NCBI RefSeq assembly: GCF_028649475.1
Contig: NZ_JAQSIP010000001.1
Location: forward strand, 496,001-560,000
Source of the DNA: Curvibacter cyanobacteriorum
Lineage (GTDB): Bacteria > Pseudomonadota > Gammaproteobacteria > Burkholderiales > Burkholderiaceae_C
Reading direction: 5' to 3'
DNA: 64,000 bases
In this document: positions 47,060-56,173 of the stretch, piece after piece
How the letters are laid out: each line of letters opens with the position of its first letter
Numbering within the stretch: the first letter of the stretch is position 1
Made by a program: the position numbers and the translations under genes
The notes under the pieces: generated by a model
What the model was told of the DNA's origin: nothing
Database searches by the model: none
Seen by the model: only the letters and a program-made list of their open reading frames with translations

Positions 47060-49285
47060 TCAGTGCACGCTGCTCTGTTGAGGCTGGGGGCTGGCGCGCC
47101 GCGGGGCTTGCACCGCCAGGGCCCCGAGGGCCAGCACGTCAAAGATCAAGGCCACTTCGCCGCTGCCGAGGATCGACGAGCCCGAAATGCCCCGCAGGGT
47201 GTGGAACAGCCGGCCCAGCGGCTTGATGACGGTCTGGTTCTGGCCCAGCAACTGGTCCACCTCCAGCCCGAAGCGGGTGGGGCCGGCCTGCACGATGACG
47301 ATGCTCACCCGCTCCGGGCGGGGGCTGTCAAGGTGGTAGAGCTGGCGCAGGCTGATGACGGGCAGCAACTGGCCGCGCAGCGGCATGCAGTAGCGCCCCG
47401 AGGCATCGGGTTGTGCGGCCTCGGCACCAGCGGCGGCCTGGCCCTCGACCACCTCGACCACCGACTCCAGCGGCAGCACGAATTTGGACGGTCCGACGCT
47501 GATCAGGAAGCCGTCGATGATGGCCAGCGTCAGGGGCAGGCGGATGTCGATGTCGGTGCCGCGTCCCGCCTCGCTGTACACCGTGACGCTGCCGCGCAGC
47601 GCCTCGATGTTTTGCCGCACCACGTCCATGCCGACCCCGCGGCCCGACAGGTTGGTCACCTGGGTGGCGGTCGAGAAGCCGGGCTCGAAGATCAGCTGCA
47701 GGATGTCCTCGTCGGGGGGCACCACGCCGGGTTCGACCAGGCCGCGTTCCCAGGCCCGTTGCAGCACGCGCTGCCGGTCCACGCCACGGCCGTCGTCGCT
47801 GATGCGGATCAGGATGCTGCCGGACTCGTGCTGTGCGCTCAGCACCAGGCGGCCTTGCGCCGGTTTGCGGTGGGCCAGGCGCTCGGCCGGGGTTTCGAGG
47901 CCGTGGTCCAGCCCGTTGCGCACCAGGTGCATCAGCGGGTCGGCGATTTTTTCGACCACCGCCTTGTCCAGTTCGGTGTCACCGCCTTCGATCTCGAGGC
48001 TGACTTCCTTGCCCAGCTCGCTGGCGGTGTCCCGCACCACGCGGCGGAAGCGGTTGAAGGTGGCCCCGATCGGCACCATGCGCAGTTGCAGGGTGCCGTT
48101 GCGGATCTCTTCGATCAGGTGACCGATGTGCTGATTGGCCTCGATCAGGCGGCTCTGGCGGGTTTGTCGGGCCAGCATGTCGGCGCCGGCGGCGGCGGTG
48201 ACGAGCTCCCCCAGCAGGTTGATCACCGCGTCCAGCCGGTCGGCCGGGATGCGGATGTAGCGTTGTTCGTCGGCGGCCGCCTCGCGCGGTCGCTGCTGCT
48301 TTTGCACCGCGGCGGCCAGCACGTCCTGGGCCAGCCCGGTTTGTTCTTGCAGGATCTCGCCGAGGCGCGGGGCGGGCCCCGTGGGGCTGTGGGCCCGGGC
48401 CTTCTCTTGCTGATCGAGGCCGGCGGCCAGTTGTTCCTCGGTGATGGCGCCCACGTTCACCAGCAGCTCGCCCAGCCGCGGGTGGTCGGGTAGCTCTTCG
48501 AGCAACTCGACATAGCGCGAGGTCGGGGCCGACGGTGGGATCAGGTGCAGCTGGCAGTCGTCGCGGATGAAGCTGAAGGCATCGTCCACGGCCTCCTGGG
48601 GGCCCTCGGAGCGCATCGAGATCTCCACGCTGAGGTGGCAGCTCTCGGGGTCGAGTTGCTCCAGCGGCGGCAGCCGGCTGCGGTCGCTGGCCAGGGCCGT
48701 GACCTCGGTGCGCCCGGCCAGGTAGCGCACCACGCTGAGCGGGTCCATGCCGTTGCGAAAGCAGTCGGCGCCAAAGTGGGCCGACAGATGCCAGCGACCC
48801 AGGCGCGCCTCGGCGGCCGGCGCGGCTTCGTCGGGGGCGGCGGCGGGCGGCACCGGGGCGCCAGCCTGGCCCATGGCCTGGCGCAGTTGGCGCACCAGCG
48901 CGTCGCGGCGGTCCTGTTGGGCCCCATCGTCCTGGGCCTCACCGGCGGCCTGGTTGACCAGGGCCAGGATCTGGTCGTTGCAGGCCAGCAGCAGCGAGCT
49001 GAGCACCGCGTCCAGGAACAGGCGCCCCTCGCGCAGTTCGTCGAGCAGGGTTTCGATGTGGTGGGTGAAGTCCACCACCTGGGTCAGGCCAAAGATGCCC
49101 GCCGAGCCCTTGACGGTGTGGGCGCACCGGAACAAGGCATCGAGTTGCTCGCGGTTGCGTGGGTCTTCCTCGAGCTGCAACAGCAGCTGCTCGATCTGGC
49201 TGACCTGCTCGCGGGCCTCGCTGATGAAGGCCGGCATGGCCGCCGCGATGAAGTCGTAATCGGCGTCCGAGTCACTTGCGCTCAT
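47060..49285 (-). CDS. cheA: Chemotaxis histidine kinase CheA
   Basis: 741 residues from ATG 49285, overlapping the STAS gene stop by 4 nt. Hpt domain with phospho-acceptor His56 ([16 protein letters not shown]), a middle domain with a CheA-type P2-like segment ([19 protein letters not shown]), a dimerization region, then the HATPase with N box [23 protein letters not shown] and [18 protein letters not shown], and a C-terminal CheW-like domain ([21 protein letters not shown]). It phosphorylates CheY and CheB in response to receptors. Followed after 58 nt by the PAS-MCP. Confidence 0.96.
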   Translation of the reverse strand: MSASDSDADYDFIAAAMPAFISEAREQVSQIEQLLLQLEEDPRNREQLDALFRCAHTVKGSAGIFGLTQVVDFTHHIETLLDELREGRLFLDAVLSSLLLACNDQILALVNQAAGEAQDDGAQQDRRDALVRQLRQAMGQAGAPVPPAAAPDEAAPAAEARLGRWHLSAHFGADCFRNGMDPLSVVRYLAGRTEVTALASDRSRLPPLEQLDPESCHLSVEISMRSEGPQEAVDDAFSFIRDDCQLHLIPPSAPTSRYVELLEELPDHPRLGELLVNVGAITEEQLAAGLDQQEKARAHSPTGPAPRLGEILQEQTGLAQDVLAAAVQKQQRPREAAADEQRYIRIPADRLDAVINLLGELVTAAAGADMLARQTRQSRLIEANQHIGHLIEEIRNGTLQLRMVPIGATFNRFRRVVRDTASELGKEVSLEIEGGDTELDKAVVEKIADPLMHLVRNGLDHGLETPAERLAHRKPAQGRLVLSAQHESGSILIRISDDGRGVDRQRVLQRAWERGLVEPGVVPPDEDILQLIFEPGFSTATQVTNLSGRGVGMDVVRQNIEALRGSVTVYSEAGRGTDIDIRLPLTLAIIDGFLISVGPSKFVLPLESVVEVVEGQAAAGAEAAQPDASGRYCMPLRGQLLPVISLRQLYHLDSPRPERVSIVIVQAGPTRFGLEVDQLLGQNQTVIKPLGRLFHTLRGISGSSILGSGEVALIFDVLALGALAVQAPRRASPQPQQSSVH

Positions 49286-49587
49286 GCCGTGGCCTCCGAG
49301 GGGATGAGGGGGAACCAGTGGCCGCAACCCAGCGCCATCAAGGCCTGGCGCAGCACCGGGCTGGGTTGGTGCAGCTCCAGGGTCTGCCCCTGGGCGGCCA
49401 GGCTGTTGGCCAGTGAGCCCAGCAGCTGCAAGCCCGCCCCATCGACCTCCGACACCTCGGCCCCGTGCAGCGGGCGGCTCAGCTGCCCCGCGTCGGCGGG
49501 CACTTGCAACCAGCCCAGCAGGGCCTGGCGGGTGGATTCCGCCGTGTAGATGGTGAGCTCGGCAGGCAGGTTGAAGGGCTGGCTCAT
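49282..49587 (-). CDS. STAS-domain protein of the chemotaxis operon
   Basis: 101 residues from ATG 49587. STAS fold related to anti-sigma factor antagonists: FNLPAELTIYTAESTRQALLGWL, then VSEVDGAGLQLLGSLANSLAAQGQTLELH. The serine that is phosphorylated in SpoIIAA-type proteins (D-S-S-G) is missing; the site reads D-G-A-G. It is therefore probably a phosphorylation-independent scaffold or binding module. It sits between cheY (11 nt gap) and cheA (4 nt overlap), so it should work with them. Confidence 0.85.
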   Translation of the reverse strand: MSQPFNLPAELTIYTAESTRQALLGWLQVPADAGQLSRPLHGAEVSEVDGAGLQLLGSLANSLAAQGQTLELHQPSPVLRQALMALGCGHWFPLIPSEATA

Positions 49588-49598
49588 GGGCAGGGCTT

Positions 49599-49967
49599 TC
49601 AAGGCAGCACGAGCTTGGACACTGCGTCCAGCAGCACCGCGGGGCTGAAGGGCTTGACGATCCAGGCCTTGGCACCGGCGGCCCGGCCTTGCTCTTTTTT
49701 CTCGGCCTGGCCTTCGGTGGTCAGCATGACCACCGGGGTGAACTTGTAGCGCGGCAGTTGTTTGACGCGGGTGACAAAGGTGATGCCGTCCATGCGCGGC
49801 ATGTTGACGTCGCTGACGATCAGGTTGATCTTGCGACCGTCCAACTGGCGCAGTGCGTCTTCGCCGTCCACGGCTTCCAGCACTTGGTAGCCGGCGCGCG
49901 TCAGGGTCAGGTTCACGACCTGGCGCAGGGAGGAGGAGTCGTCAACGATCAGGATGGTTTTGCTCAT
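49599..49967 (-). CDS. cheY: Response regulator, CheY-like
   Basis: 122 residues from ATG 49967 (MSKTILIVDDSSSLRQ). Single receiver domain with Asp9/Asp10, phospho-acceptor Asp53 (LIVSDVNMPRMDG), the switch Thr in VVMLTTEGQ and Lys in AWIVKPFSP. No output domain, so it should act by binding a target such as the flagellar motor or, if the system serves twitching, a pilus component. 17 nt after the first MCP-like gene. Confidence 0.94.
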   Translation of the reverse strand: MSKTILIVDDSSSLRQVVNLTLTRAGYQVLEAVDGEDALRQLDGRKINLIVSDVNMPRMDGITFVTRVKQLPRYKFTPVVMLTTEGQAEKKEQGRAAGAKAWIVKPFSPAVLLDAVSKLVLP

Positions 49968-49984
49968 GCTGGGGTGGGCGGGTT

Positions 49985-51133
49985 TCAAAAGAAGGTGGCC
50001 GAGGCGCTGGGGCCGGATTCGCTGCCGCTGCGCTCGACACTGAGTTGGCGTTGTTCGTCCGTGGTGTAGCCGGTGCTGAGCAGGGCGTCCCACTCGGCCT
50101 CGGTCGGCCAGGGCTGGTTGTTCAGGCTGTCGTCCAGGCGCTGGCTGGCCAGCTGCATCGACTGGATGACCTGGTCGAGGATCTGTTGCACCCGGTCCTG
50201 GAACTGGAAAGAGACCATCATCTGTTCGACCAGCGCGCGCACCGCCTGGCTGCTTTCGCCGAGCTGTTCGGCGCGTTCGTTGAGGCTGGCGACGGTGTGG
50301 GTGACGCGTTGCACCACGGTGTTGATGGTGTCCTGCGAGGCCTTGACCAGCTGGGTGTCGGTCTCAGCCCGGCTGGCGGTGTCGTTGAGGGTCTGTTGCA
50401 CCTGGTCGCTGAAGGCCTGCACCTGTTCCCCGATGCGTTTGCCCGTGTCGCCCGAGGCGGACGACAGGCGCCGCACTTCGGCGGCGACCACAGCAAAACC
50501 GCGCCCCGAAGCCCCAGCGCGTGCGGCTTCGATGGTCGCGTTGACCGACAGCAGGTTGGTTTGGCGCGCGATCATGGCCACGTCCTCGGCCATGCCACGC
50601 AGGCCGGATGAGCTTTGATTGAGCGACACCACCGTGGCCAGCATGCGGTCGCGGGACTGGACAAAGGCGCTGAACTGGCCGACCAGGTCGCGCAGTTCGT
50701 TCTCGCAGGCGGCCAGGGTCTGGGCCTGGTCACTCTGGCTGCTGTGCTGGGCGGCGCTGGGGTGCTGGGTGATGCGGTCGAGCTGGTCCAGGATGGCAAT
50801 GAAGCCTTGCAGCAACTCGTCGGTGCCCTGGCGCATCTGGGTTTGGGCGCTGTGGATGTGCAGGGACCAGCGCTCCACGCCGGCATGAAGGCGTTGCACC
50901 AGCGCGGCCGCGGCGGGTGCCGGGCTGGCCTGGGACGGACCGCTGCGATCGCGCACCCCGAGCAGGCCATGGAGCAGGCCCACCGCTCCCAGGCCCAGGG
51001 CGCAAAGACCCAGCCACAGCGAGGAGCCGAGGGCCCAGGCGAGCATGGCACCCATCAACAACCCCAGCAACAGCCCCAGGATCAACCAGGTCCTGGCGCT
51101 TGAATTTGGCTGAAGTTCTTTCGCTGCCTGCAT
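49985..51133 (-). CDS. Membrane-anchored MCP-like protein without a periplasmic sensor, with CheZ-like C-terminal motif
   Basis: 382 residues, first gene of the che operon. Two adjacent hydrophobic helices lie near the N-terminus ([20 protein letters not shown] and [20 protein letters not shown]) with almost no loop, so no periplasmic ligand domain. The MCP signalling tip is recognisable but shortened: [40 protein letters not shown]. Toward the C-terminus [17 protein letters not shown] has Asp313 and Gln317 spaced as in the CheZ phosphatase motif (D-x-x-x-Q). The acidic/Ser tail ends in SATFF. Probably an adaptor or internal-signal receptor; phosphatase function is speculative. Confidence 0.82.
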   Translation of the reverse strand: MQAAKELQPNSSARTWLILGLLLGLLMGAMLAWALGSSLWLGLCALGLGAVGLLHGLLGVRDRSGPSQASPAPAAAALVQRLHAGVERWSLHIHSAQTQMRQGTDELLQGFIAILDQLDRITQHPSAAQHSSQSDQAQTLAACENELRDLVGQFSAFVQSRDRMLATVVSLNQSSSGLRGMAEDVAMIARQTNLLSVNATIEAARAGASGRGFAVVAAEVRRLSSASGDTGKRIGEQVQAFSDQVQQTLNDTASRAETDTQLVKASQDTINTVVQRVTHTVASLNERAEQLGESSQAVRALVEQMMVSFQFQDRVQQILDQVIQSMQLASQRLDDSLNNQPWPTEAEWDALLSTGYTTDEQRQLSVERSGSESGPSASATFF

Positions 51134-51300
51134 TGAGCCCGCTCCCCGTTACATAGATATACATCTTGCCGGATGAGCGGGCGGAGTGTCAATGATGCAG
51201 GCTTTGCTATTAAAAAAATATTAAATTATCAGCTTTAAGTTTGCCAAATGGGTGCGACAAGCGAACGCAAACACGCTAAAGTGATGAGTTCGCTGATGAT
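51134..51300. promoter_or_regulatory. AT-rich promoter region of the che operon
   Basis: 167 nt between the che operon start and the end of the deaminase gene, far richer in A/T than its surroundings. On the minus strand TTGGCA...GCTGATAAT (51247-51225) includes a GG-N10-GC arrangement compatible with sigma-54 and a GCTGATAA resembling a sigma-28 -10; TTGACA lies at 51192-51187. An inverted repeat AGCGAAC/GTTCGCT (51260-51266 with 51288-51294) may be a terminator stem or operator. No single promoter can be chosen with confidence. Confidence 0.4.
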
Positions 51301-52572
51301 TCACAAGCGAAACGCGGTCTGCGCGGGCCGCCCTGGCAGCTTCAATTGGGTCGGGTTGGCGGGCGTTTCTGCGATGCACTGGCCGCGGCGGTAGACCCGC
51401 AGTCGGGCTGGTTTGAGGCGCAGGGCTTCCACCGGGTCGCGCGCATCGAGCAACACAAAATCGGCGTGGCAGCCCGCCGCCAGGCCGTAGCCCTCAAGGT
51501 GCAGCAGGCGCGCGGGCGCCGTGGTGATGGCCTCGAAACATTGGCGCATGGCGGCCTGGCTGGTCATCTGGGCCACATGCAGGCCCATCGACGCCACCTC
51601 CAGCAGGTCCCCCGAGCCGAGGCTGTACCAAGGGTCCATCACGCAGTCCTGGCCAAAGGCCACGGTCAGTCCGGCGGCCAACTGCTCGGGCACCCGGGTC
51701 ATGCCGCGCCGCTTGGGGTAGCTGTCGTGCCGCCCTTGCAGCGTGATGTTGATCAGCGGGTTGGCGACCACGCCCAAGTCGGCCTCGGCCATCAAGGCCA
51801 GCAGCTTGCTGACGTAGTAGTTGTCCATGCTGTGCATGGAGGTCAGGTGCGAACCCGTCACACGGCCTTGCAGGCCCAGGCGCTGGGTGTGCAGGGCCAG
51901 GGTTTCAACGTGGCGCGACATCGGGTCGTCGGACTCGTCGCAATGCATGTCGACCAGCAGGCCACGCTCGGCGGCCAGTTCGCACAGCAGTTGCACGCTC
52001 TCGCTGCCCTGGGCCATGGTGCGCTCAAAGTGGGGGATGCCGCCCACCACCTCGACACCCAGGTCGAGCGCTTTCTGGAGGTTGCTCAGCGCGTTGGGGG
52101 AGCGCAGCACACCATCCTGCGGAAAGGCCACCAGTTGCAGGTCGAGGTAGGGCGCCACCTGGCGCTTGACCTGCAGCAAGGCCTGCACCGCCAGCAGGCG
52201 GTCGTCACAGACATCGACGTGGGAACGGATCGCCAGCAGGCCCCGTCCCACGGCCCAGTCACAGTAGCGCAGTGCCCGCTCGACGATGGCGTCATGGGTC
52301 AGGTGGGGCTTGAGCTCGCCCCACAGCGCGATGCCCTCGAGCAGGGTGCCGCTCTGGTTGATGCGCGGCTGGCCGTAGCTGAGGGCCGAGTCCAGGTGGA
52401 AGTGGGCGTCGACAAAGGGCGGGCTCAGCAGGCGGCCTTCGGCGTCCACGGTCTCGTGTGCCGGGGCGCGCAGCCCCGGGCTCACTTCGACGATCCGCCC
52501 GCCTTGCACGGCGATGGACTGGTCACGGCGGCCGTCGGGCAGGGTGGCGTTTTGAATCAGCAGGTCAAGCAT
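51301..52572 (-). CDS. Cytosine deaminase family amidohydrolase; possible 5-methylcytosine deaminase
   Basis: 423 residues, close to E. coli CodA (427). Metal site: His57 and His59 (DAHFHLD), His210, Glu213 (MHCDESDD), Asp309; Gln152 (FPQDGV) matches the CodA substrate glutamine. NPLINITLQGRHDSYPKRRG and DPWYSLGSGDLLEV align closely with CodA by memory. The residue after Asp309 is Cys310, where CodA has Asp314; CodA homologs lacking that Asp are known to accept 5-methylcytosine. Product would be uracil from cytosine or thymine from 5-methylcytosine. Last gene of an operon with a BMP-type ABC importer and upp. Confidence 0.88.
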   Translation of the reverse strand: MLDLLIQNATLPDGRRDQSIAVQGGRIVEVSPGLRAPAHETVDAEGRLLSPPFVDAHFHLDSALSYGQPRINQSGTLLEGIALWGELKPHLTHDAIVERALRYCDWAVGRGLLAIRSHVDVCDDRLLAVQALLQVKRQVAPYLDLQLVAFPQDGVLRSPNALSNLQKALDLGVEVVGGIPHFERTMAQGSESVQLLCELAAERGLLVDMHCDESDDPMSRHVETLALHTQRLGLQGRVTGSHLTSMHSMDNYYVSKLLALMAEADLGVVANPLINITLQGRHDSYPKRRGMTRVPEQLAAGLTVAFGQDCVMDPWYSLGSGDLLEVASMGLHVAQMTSQAAMRQCFEAITTAPARLLHLEGYGLAAGCHADFVLLDARDPVEALRLKPARLRVYRRGQCIAETPANPTQLKLPGRPAQTAFRL

Positions 52573-52626
52573 GGGCGAGGGCGTTCGGTTGGCGGGCGGT
52601 GGGGCGGGGCGGAATGCGGTGGGCGC

Positions 52627-53550
52627 TCAGCGTTCGCCTTTCCGGTAGGGCTTCATGAGGGCTTGCGGGTAGCTGGCTTTGCGGGCCACCACGATCAGCG
52701 CCAGGATCGACAGCGCATAGGGCAGCATCAGGTAGAGCTGGTAGGGCAGGGCCGATGAGCCGGCCTGCTGCAGCCGCAGTTGCAGGGCATCAAAAAAGGC
52801 GAACAGCAGAGCCCCCAGCAAGGCTTTGCCGGGTCGCCACGAGGCAAACACCACCAGGGCGACGCAGATCCAGCCACGCCCGTTCACCATGTTGAAGAAA
52901 AAGGCATTGAAGGCCGACAGGGTCAGGAAGGACCCCGCCACCCCCATCAGGGCCGAACCCGCCACGATGGCCGCGGTGCGGGTGCGCGCCACGCTGATGC
53001 CCTGGCCTTCGGCGGCTTGGGGGTTCTCGCCCACCATGCGCAGGGCCAGGCCCGCGGGTGTGGCTTGCAGCCACCAGGCCAGCAGCGGTACGCAGGCCAG
53101 GGCCAGCCAGGTCAGCGCGGTCTGCCCCGACAGCACCGGAATGCCCCATTCTTGCAGCGGAGCAAAGGGGGTGATGGTGGGCGGTGTGCTGACCTTGGGA
53201 AAGCTCACCCGGTAGCCGTAGTAGCTCAAGGCGGTGGCCAGCAGCGTGATGCCCAGCCCCGCCACGTGCTGTGACAAGGCCAGCCCCACCGTCAGCGCCG
53301 CATGCAACAGGCCGAAGGCGGCCCCGGTCAGGGCCGCCACGGCGACGCCGCCCCACAGCGGCAAGCCCAGGTAAACTGCCAGCCAGCCGCTGAAGGCCCC
53401 GGCCACCAGGATGCCCTCGATGCCCAGGTTCAGCACGCCGGCGCGTTCGCACAGCAGCACGCCCAGGGTGCCGAAAATCAGCGGTGTGGCGATGCGCAGC
53501 ACCGCGACCCAGAAGGCCTCGTGGGCCAGGATGTCGAGCCATTCGGTCAT
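52627..53550 (-). CDS. ABC transporter permease, nucleoside/nucleobase type (second permease)
   Basis: 307 residues from ATG 53550, overlapping the stop of the first permease by 4 nt. About eight to ten hydrophobic segments; IATPLIFGTLGVLLCERAGVLNLGIEGILVAGAF is the hallmark opening of the BMP-associated RbsC-like permeases (NupQ type), and ALRMVGENPQAAEGQGISVARTR is the cytoplasmic coupling loop. Works with the other permease and the double ATPase to import a nucleoside or base. Confidence 0.92.
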   Translation of the reverse strand: MTEWLDILAHEAFWVAVLRIATPLIFGTLGVLLCERAGVLNLGIEGILVAGAFSGWLAVYLGLPLWGGVAVAALTGAAFGLLHAALTVGLALSQHVAGLGITLLATALSYYGYRVSFPKVSTPPTITPFAPLQEWGIPVLSGQTALTWLALACVPLLAWWLQATPAGLALRMVGENPQAAEGQGISVARTRTAAIVAGSALMGVAGSFLTLSAFNAFFFNMVNGRGWICVALVVFASWRPGKALLGALLFAFFDALQLRLQQAGSSALPYQLYLMLPYALSILALIVVARKASYPQALMKPYRKGER

Positions 53551-54608
53551 TTGAAGCGCACCCGGTACTGCGTCAGCAGCGTGGCCACCAGCACCGCGAT
53601 CAGCGACGCGGCCACGATCACGTCGGCGATGTAGGTGGGCACGCCCACCACCCGGCTCATGCTGTCGGCCCCGACCAGCACGCCCGCCACGAACACGCTG
53701 GCCGCCAGCACCCCGAGCGGGTGCAGGCCGGCCAGCATGGCGATCACGATGCCGCTGTAGCCATAGCCTGGCGACAGATCCAGCGTGACATAGCTGGTGC
53801 GGCCCGCCACCTCGATGGCCCCGGCCAGCCCCGCCAGCCCGCCCGACAGCAGCGCCACCCACACCACGGTGCGCCCGGTGGGCACCCCGGCAAAGGCCGC
53901 CGCCCGTGCGTTGGCCCCGCTGGCGCGGATGTCGAAACCCAGCACGCTGTACTTCATGACGGCCCACAGCAGCAGGCTCAGCCCGCCGGCCATCAGCAGG
54001 CCGGTGTGCACGCGGGTGCCTTCGAGCAGGCGCGACAACTCCAGCTCCGCTTGCAGCGCCACGCTCTGCGGCCAGCCCAGTGCGCTGGGGTCTTTCATGG
54101 GGCCATCGAGCAGTGCCGACACGCCCAGCAGCGCCATGAAGTTGAGCAGCAGGGTGGTCACCACCTCGTCCACCCCGAGTCGGGCCTTGAGCAGCGCCGG
54201 CCCCAGCAGCAGCAGCGCCCCAGCCACGGCCGCGGCCAACAGCATCAGGGGCAGCAACACCGGCCAGGGCAGGGCCCAGCCACTGCCGCCGTGCAAGCCG
54301 CCCACGGCGACGGCCGCCAGGGCGCCGGCGTAGAGCTGCCCCTCAGCGCCGATGTTGAACAGGCGTGCCCGGAAGGCGACCGCTGCCGCCAGCCCGGTGA
54401 AGATCAGGGGCGTGGCGCGGGTCAGCGTCTCGCTCCAGGCGAAGACCGAGCCAAAGCCGCCCTTGAGCAGCAGCGCGTAGGTCGGGCCCACCGGGGCGCC
54501 GGCCCACAGCACCAACAGGGCACTGATCAGCAAGGTGACGCCGATGGCGCCCACCGGCGCCAGCAGCAGCGCCAGGCGCGAAGGGGTGTTGCGTTTCTCG
54601 AGTCTCAT
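53547..54608 (-). CDS. ABC transporter permease, nucleoside/nucleobase type (first permease)
   Basis: 353 residues. NupP-type: ATPLIFTGLAAAVAFRARLFNIGAEGQLYAGALAAVAVGG followed by repeated hydrophobic helices and the coupling region FDIRASGANARAAAFAGVPTGRT. Start overlaps the ATPase stop by 4 nt, stop overlaps the next permease by 4 nt. The two permeases form the heterodimeric channel. Confidence 0.92.
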   Translation of the reverse strand: MRLEKRNTPSRLALLLAPVGAIGVTLLISALLVLWAGAPVGPTYALLLKGGFGSVFAWSETLTRATPLIFTGLAAAVAFRARLFNIGAEGQLYAGALAAVAVGGLHGGSGWALPWPVLLPLMLLAAAVAGALLLLGPALLKARLGVDEVVTTLLLNFMALLGVSALLDGPMKDPSALGWPQSVALQAELELSRLLEGTRVHTGLLMAGGLSLLLWAVMKYSVLGFDIRASGANARAAAFAGVPTGRTVVWVALLSGGLAGLAGAIEVAGRTSYVTLDLSPGYGYSGIVIAMLAGLHPLGVLAASVFVAGVLVGADSMSRVVGVPTYIADVIVAASLIAVLVATLLTQYRVRFK

Positions 54609-56164
54609 GCGGGCGCAGCGTTGAAGTCGTCGTGGGCGCCGGCCATGGCCAGGCCAATCGTTTCGCGGGTCCAGTCGTCGGCCGCCCGGGCCTGGCTCAG
54701 CCGGCCGTGGTGCAGCACCGCGATGCGGTCGCCCAGGGTCAGCACCTCGTCCAGGTCGTCCGAGATCAGCAGCACCGCCGACCCCGCATCGCGGGCCGCC
54801 AGCAACTGCTGCTGCACGTAGGCCACCGCGCCAATGTCCAGGCCCCAGGTGGGTTGGTGCGCCACGATCAGCGCCGGGGGCTGGCCGGCGACCTGGCCCG
54901 CCGGGGGCAGCAGGGCGCGCCCCAGGATCAGCTTTTGCATGTTGCCGCCCGACAGCGCGCGCGCCGGGCTGTGCGGGCCGCCACCGCGCACATCAAAGCG
55001 CGCCATCAGGTCTTGGGCCCAGGCCTGGGCCTGGGCGCGCCGCACCCAGCCCCAGCGGGACAGGGCGGGGCTGCGCAGGCGCTCGGCGACCGCGTTCTCC
55101 CACACGGGCAGGTCGCCCACCACGCCGACGCTGTGCCGGTCTTCGGGGATGCGGGCCACCCCCTGCTGCACCAGCCAGGCGGGCTGGGCGCGCCAGGGCT
55201 GGCCCTTCAATTGCACCTGGCCCGCGCTGGCGCGGCGGGTGCCGCACAGCAGCTCGGCCAGGGCCAGTTGCCCGTTGCCCGACACCCCCGCCAGGGCCAC
55301 GATCTCGCCCGCGTGCAGGCTCAGGTTCACGCCGTCCAAGCGCTCGCGTTGGCTGGGGTCGGTGCTGACGCCTTGCAGGGTGCACACCGCCTCGCCACGG
55401 CGCTGGCTGGGGCGGCGCTGGGGCGCTGCCACCGCGTGGCCCACCATCCATTGCGCCAGCTGGGCTTGCTGGGTGCCGGCAGCGGGTGCCTGGGCCACCA
55501 GTCGGCCGCCGCGCAACACCGCGACGCGGTGCGACACGCGCAGCACCTCGGCCAGCTTGTGGCTGATGAAAATCACCGACAGCCCTTGCGCCACCAGTTG
55601 GCTCAGGGTGTCAAAGAGGGCCTCGCTCTCCTGGGGCGTGAGTACGGCCGTGGGTTCGTCCAGGATCAGGATGCGGGCGCCGCGGTACAGGGCTTTGAGG
55701 ATCTCGACCCGCTGGCGCTCGCCCACCGACAGCTGGCCGACCCGCGCCTCAGGCTGCACCGCGAGGCCAAAACGCTGGGCCACGGCCAGCAGTCGCTCCC
55801 GGGCCTGGGCCCGGGCCGACCAGGGGCGCCATAGCGGCTCGGTGCCCAGGATCACGTTGTCCAGCACGCTGAGGTTGTCGGCCAGCGTGAAGTGCTGGTG
55901 CACCATGCCGATGCCGGCGGCCAGCGCGGCCTTGGGGTTGCCGGGGGGCAGGGGCCGGCCGTGCACGGTGATGTGGCCGGCGTCGGCGCGGTAGTGGCCG
56001 AACAGGATGGACATCAGCGTCGACTTGCCGGCGCCGTTTTCGCCCAGCAGGGCCAACACCTCGCCGGGGCCCAGGTCCAGCGAGATGTCGTCATTGGCCA
56101 CCAGGGCGCCAAAGCGCTTGGTGATGCCCTGCAGGCGCAGCACGGGGGCGGACGCCTCGCTCAT
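54605..56164 (-). CDS. ABC transporter ATP-binding protein with two nucleotide-binding domains (NupO type)
   Basis: 519 residues, two fused ABC domains. Domain 1: Walker A GENGAGKST (41-49), signature LSVGERQRVEILKAL, Walker B ILILDEPTAVLTP. Domain 2: degenerate Walker A region AGVSGNGQLALAELL, signature LSGGNMQKLILGRAL, and ALIVAHQPTWGLDIGA. This layout is typical of sugar and nucleoside importers (RbsA/NupO) where one site is degenerate. It lies 9 nt after the BMP binding-protein gene. Confidence 0.93.
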   Translation of the reverse strand: MSEASAPVLRLQGITKRFGALVANDDISLDLGPGEVLALLGENGAGKSTLMSILFGHYRADAGHITVHGRPLPPGNPKAALAAGIGMVHQHFTLADNLSVLDNVILGTEPLWRPWSARAQARERLLAVAQRFGLAVQPEARVGQLSVGERQRVEILKALYRGARILILDEPTAVLTPQESEALFDTLSQLVAQGLSVIFISHKLAEVLRVSHRVAVLRGGRLVAQAPAAGTQQAQLAQWMVGHAVAAPQRRPSQRRGEAVCTLQGVSTDPSQRERLDGVNLSLHAGEIVALAGVSGNGQLALAELLCGTRRASAGQVQLKGQPWRAQPAWLVQQGVARIPEDRHSVGVVGDLPVWENAVAERLRSPALSRWGWVRRAQAQAWAQDLMARFDVRGGGPHSPARALSGGNMQKLILGRALLPPAGQVAGQPPALIVAHQPTWGLDIGAVAYVQQQLLAARDAGSAVLLISDDLDEVLTLGDRIAVLHHGRLSQARAADDWTRETIGLAMAGAHDDFNAAPA

Positions 56165-56173
56165 GCCAGGGGC

